This document shows positions 42,102 to 50,181 of a DNA stretch of 64,000 nucleotides, piece by piece (position 1 is the stretch's first letter; the number at the start of each line of letters is the position of its first letter). Position numbers and translations under genes: made by a program. Where the stretch lies: contig JBKGXZ010000001.1 in assembly GCA_046546355.1 (NCBI GenBank), positions 59,906-123,905 of the forward strand. Direction: 5' to 3'. The DNA is from CAZBUB01 sp046546355. Its GTDB lineage: Bacteria; Desulfobacterota; Desulfovibrionia; Desulfovibrionales; Desulfothermaceae. Under the pieces are notes generated by a model. That model searched no databases, was not told the DNA's origin, and saw only the letters and a program-made list of their open reading frames with translations.

Positions 42102-44777
42102 CTAGAAGAACTGGCCCACCGTGAACTCAAACCTGCCGTTGTTGCCCTTGAGATCGTCCAGGGGATAGCCGTATTCCAGGCGCAGGGGGCCCAGGGGAGA
42201 ATTCCATCTGATCCCGGCGCCTACGCTCTTGTAGAATTCGAATTCCGGGCTCTCGTCCTTGCCCCAGACATCACCTGCGTCAAAGAAGACCACTCCCAGA
42301 AGGCCTAGGTCCTCGGCCAAGGGAAAGACCAGCTCCAAGTTGTTGAAGAAGGACTTGTAGCCGCCGACCTCCCTGCCCTCTTGGTCGTAGGAGGAAATGT
42401 CCTGGTATTCATAGCCCCGCACACTGCGGATGCCGCCCTGGTAGAACCTCTCGTGGTCTGGAATCCTTTCATCCGTGTTCTCCAGCAAATGGCCCAGCTC
42501 AAAATGCCAATGCAAGACTAGCTTCCAGAACAAGGTCTTGTAGTAGCTGTTCTCCAGCTTGGTCTTTATGAAGTTGTCGTCTCCGCCCAAGGGTCCTCCA
42601 GAGTTCTCCAGGGAGACTTCGCTCCTGTTGCCCTTGGTGGGAGCAAAGCTGCGGTCAGTGGTGTTGCGGATAGCCTTGACCTCCACTGAGCTGGACCAGT
42701 TTTCGCCTTCGATATCCTTTATCTGCCGGCTGGCATCATCATCCACGTCCTCTATGGTATACTGCTCCAGCTCGTAGTTCCAGTGCAGCCTGGTATAGCT
42801 GCCGATGCTGTAGGCAAACTTGGCCCTGCCCCCGGTGCGGTCCAGGTCATAAGTATTATATTCCCTGGAGGTGCTGTAGGCATCAAGGCCTGCGCCCAGA
42901 CGAGAGTCGCGTACATGGGGGTTCCAGAAGCTGAGCTGATAGTTTGTGCTCTTGCTGCTGATGCTGCCCTTGAAGCCCAGGGTGTAGCCCTTGCCCAGGA
43001 AGTTGTCCTCCTGGATCTGGCCGGTGAAGAACACGTTGTCGATGCTGGAGTATCCTGCCCCCAGGCTGAAGGAGCCGGTGGGCTGTTCCTCCACCTGGAC
43101 CTTGAGGTCCATCTGGTCCTGATTTTGGGTGGGTACTGTCTCGATGTCCACATCCTCGAAATAGTCCAGCCTCTGCAGGCGCTCCCTGGACTGAGTCAAG
43201 GCCTGACCCTGGAATTGATCACCCTCTGCCAGGAGCATCTCCCTGCGGATGACATTGTCCCTGGTCTTGTGGTTGCCGGAGAGCTCCAGCCTGCGGACAA
43301 ACACCTTCTGCTGTTTGCGCAGGTCATAGGTCACATCCAGAATCCTGGCCTCGGAGTCCTTCTGCAGATCCACCCCGACCTCGGCAAAAGCGTAACCCTT
43401 ATTGGCGAAGTAGTCCTCCAGGCTCTGCTGGTCTTTTTGCAGAATGGAGCGGTCGAAGTAGTCCTCCTGGTCAGCGAGGCTGTCCAGCTGGATAGCCTCG
43501 TACAATTTGTTTTCGTCATCGATTATGTCCCCGCTGAAGTCCACCTGGCCCACTTTGTACCTGGGCCCCTCCTGGACCTGGAAGATGATCTTGATGCCGT
43601 CCTCGATATATTCCACCTGGGGCTGGCCCACCTGGGCATCCACAAAGCCCTGGTCCATATAATAGGCCTCCAGGGCGGCAGCGTCCCGATCCAAAAGCTC
43701 CTCCTGCAACACCCCGCTGTCTGTGATCCAGGAGAACCAGCCCCTTTCCTTGAGGGCCAGCTGCTTCTTGAGTTCTCCGGAACTTATTTCTTCTGCGCCC
43801 TGGATGCTTATTTCCCGGATATACTGCTTCTGGTTTTCCTGCAGCTGAATAATCAGATCCACCTGGCCGGGCTCGGTCGGCTCCTGTGTATAGTCAGCTT
43901 CAGCCTGAGAGTAGCCCTCCCCCCGGTACAGCTCCCGGATCCTCTCCAGATCCTCTTTGACCAGGCGAGGGTTGAGCATGTCTCCGCTTTCCAGCTGCAT
44001 AGACTCCCGGATTTCATCCTCCTTGAGCTCCTCAGCGCCCTGGATTTTGATGTTCTGGATCAAGGGCCTCTCCTGGACTTCGAAGATCACCAGCTGTCCT
44101 TCTGGGGTCTGCTCAGCCTGGACCTCGATATCCTGGAAAAAACCTGAATCAAACAGGCGCTGCATTTCCTGGCTCAGCTGTTGCCGATCAAAGCTGTCTC
44201 CGGCGCGCAGCTCCAGCCTGCTGAGCACAGCCTCCCGGTCCAGGTATTCGTTGCCCTGGACCTCGATCTCGGCGATGCGCTCCTCTGCCAGCAGGCTGTC
44301 CTGGACCTCCGTGGCCAGCTCCTGCAGGCCCTGGTCCAGCTCCTGCAGGCTATAGCCGCTGACAAAAATGGGCCTGGTCAGATCCAGCTGTTCTGAATCC
44401 ACCAGACGCGCGTCCAGGCTTAGCTGCTGGCCCACTTGATTGACGTTGCCGTACACGGCAAAGTCCGCTCCAGCCTCCTGGGCCAGGTCCTGGGCGGTTT
44501 GCAGATCCAGCTCCCGGATGTCTTCCTGTTCCAGCAGCTTTCGGGTGTCCTGCAGGGGGATCACCTGCAGCCCGAGCTGCTCTAGTTCGCGGTGTAAAAG
44601 TTCCTGGGGCTCCAGATCCTGTTCTTGGAGATCGGCGTTGCTGCCCCAGGGCAAAACCAGGATTTGCCGTCCGGATTCAGCCTGGGCCTGGGCCAGGCTT
44701 GGGCCCAGGAGACAGAGCAGCAAAGCGAGCCAGAACATGCACTGTCCACTCAAGGTAGTAGTCTTACGGGCAGGCAT
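42102..44777 (-). CDS. bamA: Outer membrane assembly factor BamA with extra N-terminal domain
   Basis: Inserts beta-barrel proteins into the outer membrane. 891 residues, longer than the usual roughly 800. Signal peptide to about residue 33, then an additional domain (about 36-165: RQILVLPWGSNAD..., then AGADFAVYGNVNQVGQQLSL) that looks like a TolB-N/FlgO-type fold, then five POTRA domains starting near IAEIEVQGNEYL, LIQNIKIQGAEE, YIREISIQGAEE, YKVGQVDFSGDI and VFVRRLELSGNH, then the barrel. The last residue is Phe, the barrel-assembly signal. Its start overlaps lolD by 14 bases. Confidence 0.96.
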   Translation of the reverse strand: MPARKTTTLSGQCMFWLALLLCLLGPSLAQAQAESGRQILVLPWGSNADLQEQDLEPQELLHRELEQLGLQVIPLQDTRKLLEQEDIRELDLQTAQDLAQEAGADFAVYGNVNQVGQQLSLDARLVDSEQLDLTRPIFVSGYSLQELDQGLQELATEVQDSLLAEERIAEIEVQGNEYLDREAVLSRLELRAGDSFDRQQLSQEMQRLFDSGFFQDIEVQAEQTPEGQLVIFEVQERPLIQNIKIQGAEELKEDEIRESMQLESGDMLNPRLVKEDLERIRELYRGEGYSQAEADYTQEPTEPGQVDLIIQLQENQKQYIREISIQGAEEISSGELKKQLALKERGWFSWITDSGVLQEELLDRDAAALEAYYMDQGFVDAQVGQPQVEYIEDGIKIIFQVQEGPRYKVGQVDFSGDIIDDENKLYEAIQLDSLADQEDYFDRSILQKDQQSLEDYFANKGYAFAEVGVDLQKDSEARILDVTYDLRKQQKVFVRRLELSGNHKTRDNVIRREMLLAEGDQFQGQALTQSRERLQRLDYFEDVDIETVPTQNQDQMDLKVQVEEQPTGSFSLGAGYSSIDNVFFTGQIQEDNFLGKGYTLGFKGSISSKSTNYQLSFWNPHVRDSRLGAGLDAYSTSREYNTYDLDRTGGRAKFAYSIGSYTRLHWNYELEQYTIEDVDDDASRQIKDIEGENWSSSVEVKAIRNTTDRSFAPTKGNRSEVSLENSGGPLGGDDNFIKTKLENSYYKTLFWKLVLHWHFELGHLLENTDERIPDHERFYQGGIRSVRGYEYQDISSYDQEGREVGGYKSFFNNLELVFPLAEDLGLLGVVFFDAGDVWGKDESPEFEFYKSVGAGIRWNSPLGPLRLEYGYPLDDLKGNNGRFEFTVGQFF

Positions 44778-45450
44778 AGAGCCTCCCGTTTTGGATCTGC
44801 ATGCAAGTTTGCATTTTTTCTGCTAGCTCCAGATTGTGGGTCACCAGGACTAAGGTGGTCCCCAGTTTTTGATTCAGCTCAGCCAGGAGATCCCCCACCC
44901 GGGACCAGTTGCCTGGATCCAGGTTGCCTGTAGGCTCATCCGCCAGGATGACCTCAGGATCCAGGGCTGTAGCTCTGGCTATAGCAGCCAGCTGTCTTTC
45001 TCCCCCGGAGAGGGTGGTGACGTTCCTGTGCGCCTTGTCTCCCAGGCCCACCATTTGCAGCTTGGTCCTGGCCAACTCCAGGGCCCTGGCCCTGGGTTCC
45101 CCTGCTATCCAGGCAGGCATGGCCACGTTCTCCTGGGTGCTGAACTCAGGCAGGAGGTGATGGAACTGGAAAACAAAGCCGATGCTTCGGCCTCTCAGGG
45201 CAGCCTTACTCTTGGGATCCAGGTCTGCGATATCTCGGCCCTGGAAGAGGATTTTGCCCCGGGACGGACGATCTATAGCCCCCATTATTTGCAGCAACGT
45301 GGTCTTGCCTGATCCGGAGGCACCTACAATAGCCAAGGATTCGCCCTTTTGCACCACCAGATGGATGTCCTCCAGGATGCAAAGGGTCTCCACTGGAGTT
45401 CTTACATATTTGTCCACTTGCAGCAACTCAAATAAGGGGCTGCTACTCAT
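44764..45450 (-). CDS. lolD: Lipoprotein-releasing ABC transporter ATPase LolD
   Basis: 228 residues from the ATG at 45448-45450, which overlaps the lolC stop by 8 bases. Walker A GASGSGKTTL (about 43), signature LSGGERQ (about 146), Walker B VILADEPTGN, and the H-loop VTHN. It powers extraction of lipoproteins from the inner membrane with LolC/E. Confidence 0.95.
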   Translation of the reverse strand: MSSSPLFELLQVDKYVRTPVETLCILEDIHLVVQKGESLAIVGASGSGKTTLLQIMGAIDRPSRGKILFQGRDIADLDPKSKAALRGRSIGFVFQFHHLLPEFSTQENVAMPAWIAGEPRARALELARTKLQMVGLGDKAHRNVTTLSGGERQLAAIARATALDPEVILADEPTGNLDPGNWSRVGDLLAELNQKLGTTLVLVTHNLELAEKMQTCMQIQNGRLYACP

Positions 45451-46681
45451 AGCGCAATACCTCTGCCGGCTCCAGGGCAGCTGCCTGCCTGGCAGGATAG
45501 ATGGTGGCCAGAAAGCAAAGTACCAGGGCTGCCACTGCAATAAGCATGAGATCCAAGGATTCCAGACGAACAGGCAGGTGATCCATGTAATAGATATCCT
45601 GGGGCAGGCTTATGAACTGGTATTCACTGAGCAGATAACTGGCTCCCAGGCCCAGCCCAAAACCCAGGGCGGTGCCCAGGACCCCGATGATGCTGCCCTG
45701 GAGCATAAAGATGCGCCGGATGCTTTCCCGGGTGGCACCCAGGGACATGAGCACCGCGATATCCTGCCTCTTTTCCATAACCAGCATGATCAGGGTGGTG
45801 ACGATGCTGAAGGAGCCCACCAGGACTATCATGGTCAGTATTACCGCCATTGCTGTCTTTTCCAGCTTCAGGGCAGAGAACAGGCTGCTGTTCATCTCCA
45901 TCCAGGTCTGCACAGCCAGGGGCCTGTCCAGCAAAGCGTTTTGGATTTGGCTAGCAATCTCCGGAGCCTGGTAGACATCCTGCAGCCCCACCTCCAGACC
46001 AGTGACCAGATCCTTTTTGAACCCCAGGATATCCTGAGCAGCAGGCAGGGACGTATAGGCCAGGGAGGAGTCGTATTCCTGCATTCCGGACTCGAAGACC
46101 CCGACTACCTTGAAGGCTTTGATTTCCGGGCTGAATCCGGCGGTTCCTGAACGGCCGCTAGGGGTCAGGGCATGGACACTGCTGCCGGTCTCAAGCCCTA
46201 GACGGGAAGCCAGTGCCCTGCCCAGGATAATACCCGGGGCCTCCTGATCCTTTCGGTTCTCCAGGTCCTGCAGCGAGCCTTGGAGCATCATGTCCTGCAG
46301 CCCCAGCACCTTTTGCGCAGAGGAGAGGTCTATGCCCCGCAGGGCAGCACCTTTGACTCTTTGGGAGGAGCTGAGCATGACCTCGGTGTAGATAAAGGGC
46401 ATGACTCCTTGTACTTCCTGCATCCTAGAAATCTCTTGCTGGGGATCTTGATAGTCCTGCAGGGCCTGTGCAGTGCTCTGGACCATGATATCCGGGGTCA
46501 TGCCCAGGATCTTGTCTTGCAGATTGTGGCTGAAGCCGTTCATGACCCCCAGGACGATAATCAGGGCGGCCACTCCCAGGGCCACCCCCAGGATGGACAT
46601 CAGGGAGATAGCGGAGATGAAGCTGTGCTTGCGCCTGGTGAGCAGATAGCGCAAGGCAATGAAGAACTCTACGCTCCGCAT
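45443..46681 (-). CDS. lolC: Lipoprotein-releasing transporter permease LolC/LolE
   Basis: 412 residues from the ATG at 46679-46681 (a TTG lies two codons earlier). Four membrane helices: one near 20-45 and three near 275-400, with a large periplasmic MacB-like domain between. Only one such permease gene is present, so the complex is probably LolC2D2, as in many non-enteric bacteria. It follows lysS with about 9 bases between. Confidence 0.94.
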   Translation of the reverse strand: MRSVEFFIALRYLLTRRKHSFISAISLMSILGVALGVAALIIVLGVMNGFSHNLQDKILGMTPDIMVQSTAQALQDYQDPQQEISRMQEVQGVMPFIYTEVMLSSSQRVKGAALRGIDLSSAQKVLGLQDMMLQGSLQDLENRKDQEAPGIILGRALASRLGLETGSSVHALTPSGRSGTAGFSPEIKAFKVVGVFESGMQEYDSSLAYTSLPAAQDILGFKKDLVTGLEVGLQDVYQAPEIASQIQNALLDRPLAVQTWMEMNSSLFSALKLEKTAMAVILTMIVLVGSFSIVTTLIMLVMEKRQDIAVLMSLGATRESIRRIFMLQGSIIGVLGTALGFGLGLGASYLLSEYQFISLPQDIYYMDHLPVRLESLDLMLIAVAALVLCFLATIYPARQAAALEPAEVLRYE

Positions 46682-46690
46682 ACTCAAGGT

Positions 46691-48202
46691 TTATTCAGCC
46701 AGGCTTTCTGGTTTGAGATGGGGGAAGAGGATGACTTCCCGGATGGAGGGGCTATCAGTGAAGAGCATCACCAGGCGGTCAATGCCTATGCCTTCCCCTG
46801 CTGCAGGGGGCATGCCATACTCCAGGGCCCTTAAATAGTCCTCGTCCATAAAGTGGCTCTCCTCATCCCCTTGTTCCTTGGCCTGGACCTGCTCCTGGAA
46901 GCGCTGCCTCTGGTCCCTGGGGTCGTTCAGCTCGGAAAAGGCGTTAGCTATCTCCTTGCCTGCCACAAACAGCTCGAACCTGTCGGTGAGCTCAGGGTGG
47001 TCCTGGTTCTTCCTGGAGAGCGGGGAAATCTCCAGGGGATAGTGATAGATAAAATGGGGCTGGATCAGCTTGGGCTCCACCAAAAGGTCAAAGAGCTTGG
47101 CCTGGATCTGGCCCAGGTTGTCATAAATCTGGATATTTTCGCCCTGCTGGCGCAAGAGCTGCTGGGCCTGTTCCCGGTCCTGGTACTGTTCAGACTCCAG
47201 GCCACCCAGCTCCTGCAGGGCCTGATGGAAGGTCATGCGCTTCCACGGCGGGGTGAGGTCTATGCTCTGGCCCTGGTAGCTAAGCCGCATGCTGCCCAGG
47301 ATATTATGGGCCAGATAGGCAAGGAGCTCCTGACTCAAGTCCATGAGCTGGTAAAAATCCGCATAGGCCCAGTAAAATTCCAGCATGGTGAATTCAGGGT
47401 TGTGCTGGGTGGAGATGCCCTCGTTGCGAAAGTTGCGGTTGATCTCGTAGACCCTTTCCAGGCCTCCAACCAGGAGTCTCTTTAAATACAGCTCAGGGGC
47501 GATGCGCAGGTAGAGCCGCATGTCCAGAGCGTTGTGATAGGTTACAAAGGGTCTGGCTGTGGCCCCGCCCGGGATGGGCTGCATCATGGGGGTCTCTACC
47601 TCCATGAAGCCCTGCTGGTCCAAAAAAAGCCTGGTCAGGGCCAGGAGTCTGGTCCTGATCCGAAATATATCCTTGACTCTGGGGGTTACTATCAGGTCTA
47701 CATACCTTTGCCTGTACCTGGCCTCCACATCCTTAAGGCCGTGGTATTTTTCAGGCAAAGGCCGCAGGGACTTGCTGAGCAGGCGCACTTCCAGGGCGTT
47801 TAGGGTCAGCTCCGAGGTCTTGGTCCTGAACAGGGTGCCCCGGACTCCCAGGATGTCCCCGATATCAAATTTTTTGAACAGGTTGTAGGCCTCCTGGCCC
47901 AGGGTGTTCTTCTGTACGAAGACCTGCAGCTTGCCGCTTTGGTCCTGGAGGTGCAAGAAAGTGACCTTGCCGAAGGAACGCAGGGCCATGACCCTGCCAG
48001 CGATGCAAAACTCCTGCTCCAGCTCCTGCAGCTCAGCATCCTGGCATTCCTGGTAGGCCTGGAGAATATCCTGGATACAAGTGTCGGGCCGAAAGTCGTT
48101 GGGGAAAAGATCGCAGCCCAGATCCTCCAGCTGCCGGGCCTTTTCCCAGCGCTGTTGCATAACCTGACTCTGGCTCTGCGGCTGCCCTGTTTTCTGGTTC
48201 AA
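46691..48202 (-). CDS. lysS: Lysyl-tRNA synthetase (class II)
   Basis: 503 residues from the TTG at 48200-48202, which has GGAG eight bases upstream; an in-frame ATG 14 codons later is the alternative. OB-fold anticodon domain (about 55-160), class II core with motif 2 FRNEGISTQHNPEFTMLEFY and motif 3 GEGIGIDRLVMLFTD near the C-terminus. First gene of the nine-gene envelope cluster, behind a palindromic -10 region. Confidence 0.96.
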   Translation of the reverse strand: MNQKTGQPQSQSQVMQQRWEKARQLEDLGCDLFPNDFRPDTCIQDILQAYQECQDAELQELEQEFCIAGRVMALRSFGKVTFLHLQDQSGKLQVFVQKNTLGQEAYNLFKKFDIGDILGVRGTLFRTKTSELTLNALEVRLLSKSLRPLPEKYHGLKDVEARYRQRYVDLIVTPRVKDIFRIRTRLLALTRLFLDQQGFMEVETPMMQPIPGGATARPFVTYHNALDMRLYLRIAPELYLKRLLVGGLERVYEINRNFRNEGISTQHNPEFTMLEFYWAYADFYQLMDLSQELLAYLAHNILGSMRLSYQGQSIDLTPPWKRMTFHQALQELGGLESEQYQDREQAQQLLRQQGENIQIYDNLGQIQAKLFDLLVEPKLIQPHFIYHYPLEISPLSRKNQDHPELTDRFELFVAGKEIANAFSELNDPRDQRQRFQEQVQAKEQGDEESHFMDEDYLRALEYGMPPAAGEGIGIDRLVMLFTDSPSIREVILFPHLKPESLAE

Positions 48203-48234
48203 AGTGCGCTCTCCGTGTGGCTTCTTGCTCAGCT

Positions 48235-48251
48235 GCGCCTATTATAGGCGC
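48235..48251 (-). promoter_or_regulatory. Palindrome with a perfect -10 box upstream of lysS
   Basis: GCGCCTAT-T-ATAGGCGC is a perfect 17-base palindrome. On the minus strand its centre reads TATAAT, placed about 39 bases before the lysS start. The expected -35 region is weak (CCTAAA), which suggests an activator- or repressor-controlled promoter. A second dyad, GACATC-AG-GATGTC, lies at 48287-48300. Confidence 0.45.
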
Positions 48252-48365
48252 GGGTCACTGGGTTTTAGGAATGCTCTAGTGGGTATGACATCAGGATGTC
48301 CAAATGAATCTGTATAGGTCAAATTCAGAGCAGCGTCAAGACGCACAGTCAGGGGGTCAGGCTGT

Positions 48366-49295
48366 TTAGTCCCGGGGCTGGTCCAGGTCCCGCAGGCCTC
48401 CGCTCTGCTCTGCGTCCCAGGAGGAGCCGTCCTCCAGGGGCTCCACATGGATAATGGTCCTGGTTCTGGGCAGCTCCCTGCTGATGGCCTCCTCTATCTT
48501 GCAGCACAGGTTGTGGGAATGCTGCACAGAATATTCCCCGGGCAGCAGCAAATGGAACTCTACAAACCTGTGGGCCCCTGCCTTTCTGGTCTTCAGCGCG
48601 TGGTACCTGGCTTCATGTCCAGCGATTTCCCGGATCTGGTCCATAATCAGCTGCAGCTCCCTGCCGGGCAGGGAGCTGTCCAGCAGCCCGGACATAGAAC
48701 GCCGCAAGAGGGACAGGCCGGTCCAGGTGATGTTGGCTGCCAGCAGGGTGGCCAACAGGGGATCCAGGAACCAGAGCTTCTCAGGGTTTATCTGCATCAA
48801 CCCCAGGCTGGCCACCAGCCCCAGGGAGGTCCAGACGTCCGTGAGCAGGTGTCTGGCGTCAGCTTCCAGGGCAATGCTGTCGTATTCCCGGGCTGCCCTG
48901 AGCATTATCCTGGCTGCCGCAAAGTTGATGCCAGCAGCCAGGATAGCGACTATCAGACCCAAATTGATGCTGGTCAATACCGCCGGGGACAGCATGCGCT
49001 GCACAGACATATAGACTATGCCTGCCGCAGCAGACAGGATCAGCAGACCCTCCAGGGCCCCGGCCAGATACTCCAGTTTGCCGTGGCCAAAGGCATGTTC
49101 CCTGTCAGCAGGTTTATAGGCCTGGCTCAAGGTGAACAGCACCAGGATCCCTGCGCTTAAGTTGATCACAGTCTCCAAGGCATCAGAGAGCAGTCCCACT
49201 GAGTTGGTCAAGAAATAGGCGGAGAATTTGAGGACCAGGGTCAGCAGGGAGGCTATGATGGATAATAGGGCGAATCTGGTGATGTGCAGAGTCAA
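48366..49295 (-). CDS. Cation diffusion facilitator (CDF) efflux protein
   Basis: 309 residues, six membrane helices in the first two thirds and a cytoplasmic C-terminal domain (about 205-295). Metal-site motifs: SDALETVINLSAG in helix 2 (D38-type position) and HLLTDVWTSLG in helix 5 (H-x3-D). This replaces the more common SD..D pattern with SDALET, so metal preference (Zn, Fe, Mn) is unclear. The TTG start at 49293-49295 has GGAGG close by. Confidence 0.9.
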   Translation of the reverse strand: MTLHITRFALLSIIASLLTLVLKFSAYFLTNSVGLLSDALETVINLSAGILVLFTLSQAYKPADREHAFGHGKLEYLAGALEGLLILSAAAGIVYMSVQRMLSPAVLTSINLGLIVAILAAGINFAAARIMLRAAREYDSIALEADARHLLTDVWTSLGLVASLGLMQINPEKLWFLDPLLATLLAANITWTGLSLLRRSMSGLLDSSLPGRELQLIMDQIREIAGHEARYHALKTRKAGAHRFVEFHLLLPGEYSVQHSHNLCCKIEEAISRELPRTRTIIHVEPLEDGSSWDAEQSGGLRDLDQPRD

Positions 49296-49404
49296 TTATC
49301 CTCCCAAAAGGGCTTGTGGGTTTGCTTAGTGCTGGGAAGCAGAGATTGCCAGGGCAGGCCTAATCATGTTAGGTGCTAGCAAGGGACACAGGTGTTGGCT
49401 GTTG

Positions 49405-49452
49405 GTTCACATTTATCAGGGCCCCGAGCCCATCCAGTGAACTTTGCCCTTT
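49405..49452 (+). other. Nested dyads in the CDF-USP spacer
   Basis: The 282-base divergent spacer holds GTTCAC (49405-49410) pairing with GTGAAC (49437-49442) around an inner GGGC/GCCC stem, followed by GCCC and a T5 run. The GGGC could alternatively pair with the last GCCC before the T run. It may be leader structure for the stress-protein gene. Nothing else is clear in this spacer. Confidence 0.3.
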
Positions 49453-49577
49453 TTAATACGTGAGTTGTGCCCGATGCAGCACCAAAAGGGTACCAGACGA
49501 CCCTGCAAGCGTCAATTTGGCCCGGCAGGGCAATTTTAGAACAACCCTGGCCTGGATAAGGAGGTATAGCCCAGACT

Positions 49578-50138
49578 ATGTTGCCGGAGATCAAGAGCAT
49601 TTTAATGGCTACAGATTTTTCCCAGTCCGCATGGAAGGCCATGCAATATGCCGCCGCCCTGGCTAGGGTGCATTCCGCCCGGGTATTCTGTTTGCATGTC
49701 CTGCCTGAGCTGCCCCAGGAGCTGGCTATGAGCGCAGGCTCCAGCGGCTTTTATGACCTGGGACCTGGCCTGGCCGGAGTTCTGCCCACCAGCAGCTCCT
49801 TTTACGAGCAAAGGGCTGAGGGCAGCAGAAAAAAGGAGCAGCAGGCCCAGCAAAGGGCCCAGGAGCTGGCCCGGGACCACCTCAAGAACCTGATCCTCAA
49901 GCTGGATGCCGAAGAGCACAGCAGCACCTTGAAAACCAAGGATACTGCAGTGCGCTCCGGGGACCCGGTGCGCAGCATCCTACAGGAGGTGGACAGTGGC
50001 AGCTTTGATCTGTTGATCATGGGTCGCAGGGGCCACGGCAAGCTGCGCTGGCCCAGGATTGGCGGGGTGGCCCAAGGCGTGCTAAGCTACAGCGCCATAC
50101 CTGTGCTGATAATAGGCAGGCCTGCCAATAAGTCCTGA
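49578..50138 (+). CDS. Universal stress protein (UspA family)
   Basis: 186 residues. It starts KSILMATDFSQSAWKAMQYA and ends with the ATP-binding loop LIMGRRGHGKLRWPRIGGVAQGVLSYS (G-x2-G-x9-G-S/T type; the last part reads GVLSYS). An insertion of about 40 residues (about 50-95, SSGFYDLGPG...) lengthens it relative to the usual 140-160. GGAGG lies 13 bases before the ATG, rather far. Followed at once by a terminator. Confidence 0.88.
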   Translation: MLPEIKSILMATDFSQSAWKAMQYAAALARVHSARVFCLHVLPELPQELAMSAGSSGFYDLGPGLAGVLPTSSSFYEQRAEGSRKKEQQAQQRAQELARDHLKNLILKLDAEEHSSTLKTKDTAVRSGDPVRSILQEVDSGSFDLLIMGRRGHGKLRWPRIGGVAQGVLSYSAIPVLIIGRPANKS

Positions 50139-50160
50139 TCCGGGAGATCAGGACATTTTT
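50132..50160 (+). terminator. Rho-independent terminator after the USP gene
   Basis: GTCCTGATC/GATCAGGAC, a perfect 9-bp stem with a 5-base loop, then ATTTTT. It includes the USP stop codon and lies before the end of the convergent radical SAM gene. Confidence 0.8.
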
Positions 50161-50181
50161 AGGCTGCAAGCTTCATCCAGC

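Noticed and set aside
42783..44147. 454-codon plus-strand open frame inside bamA
   Set aside because: Antisense to BamA POTRA and barrel regions; low-complexity Leu/Val composition with no family motif.
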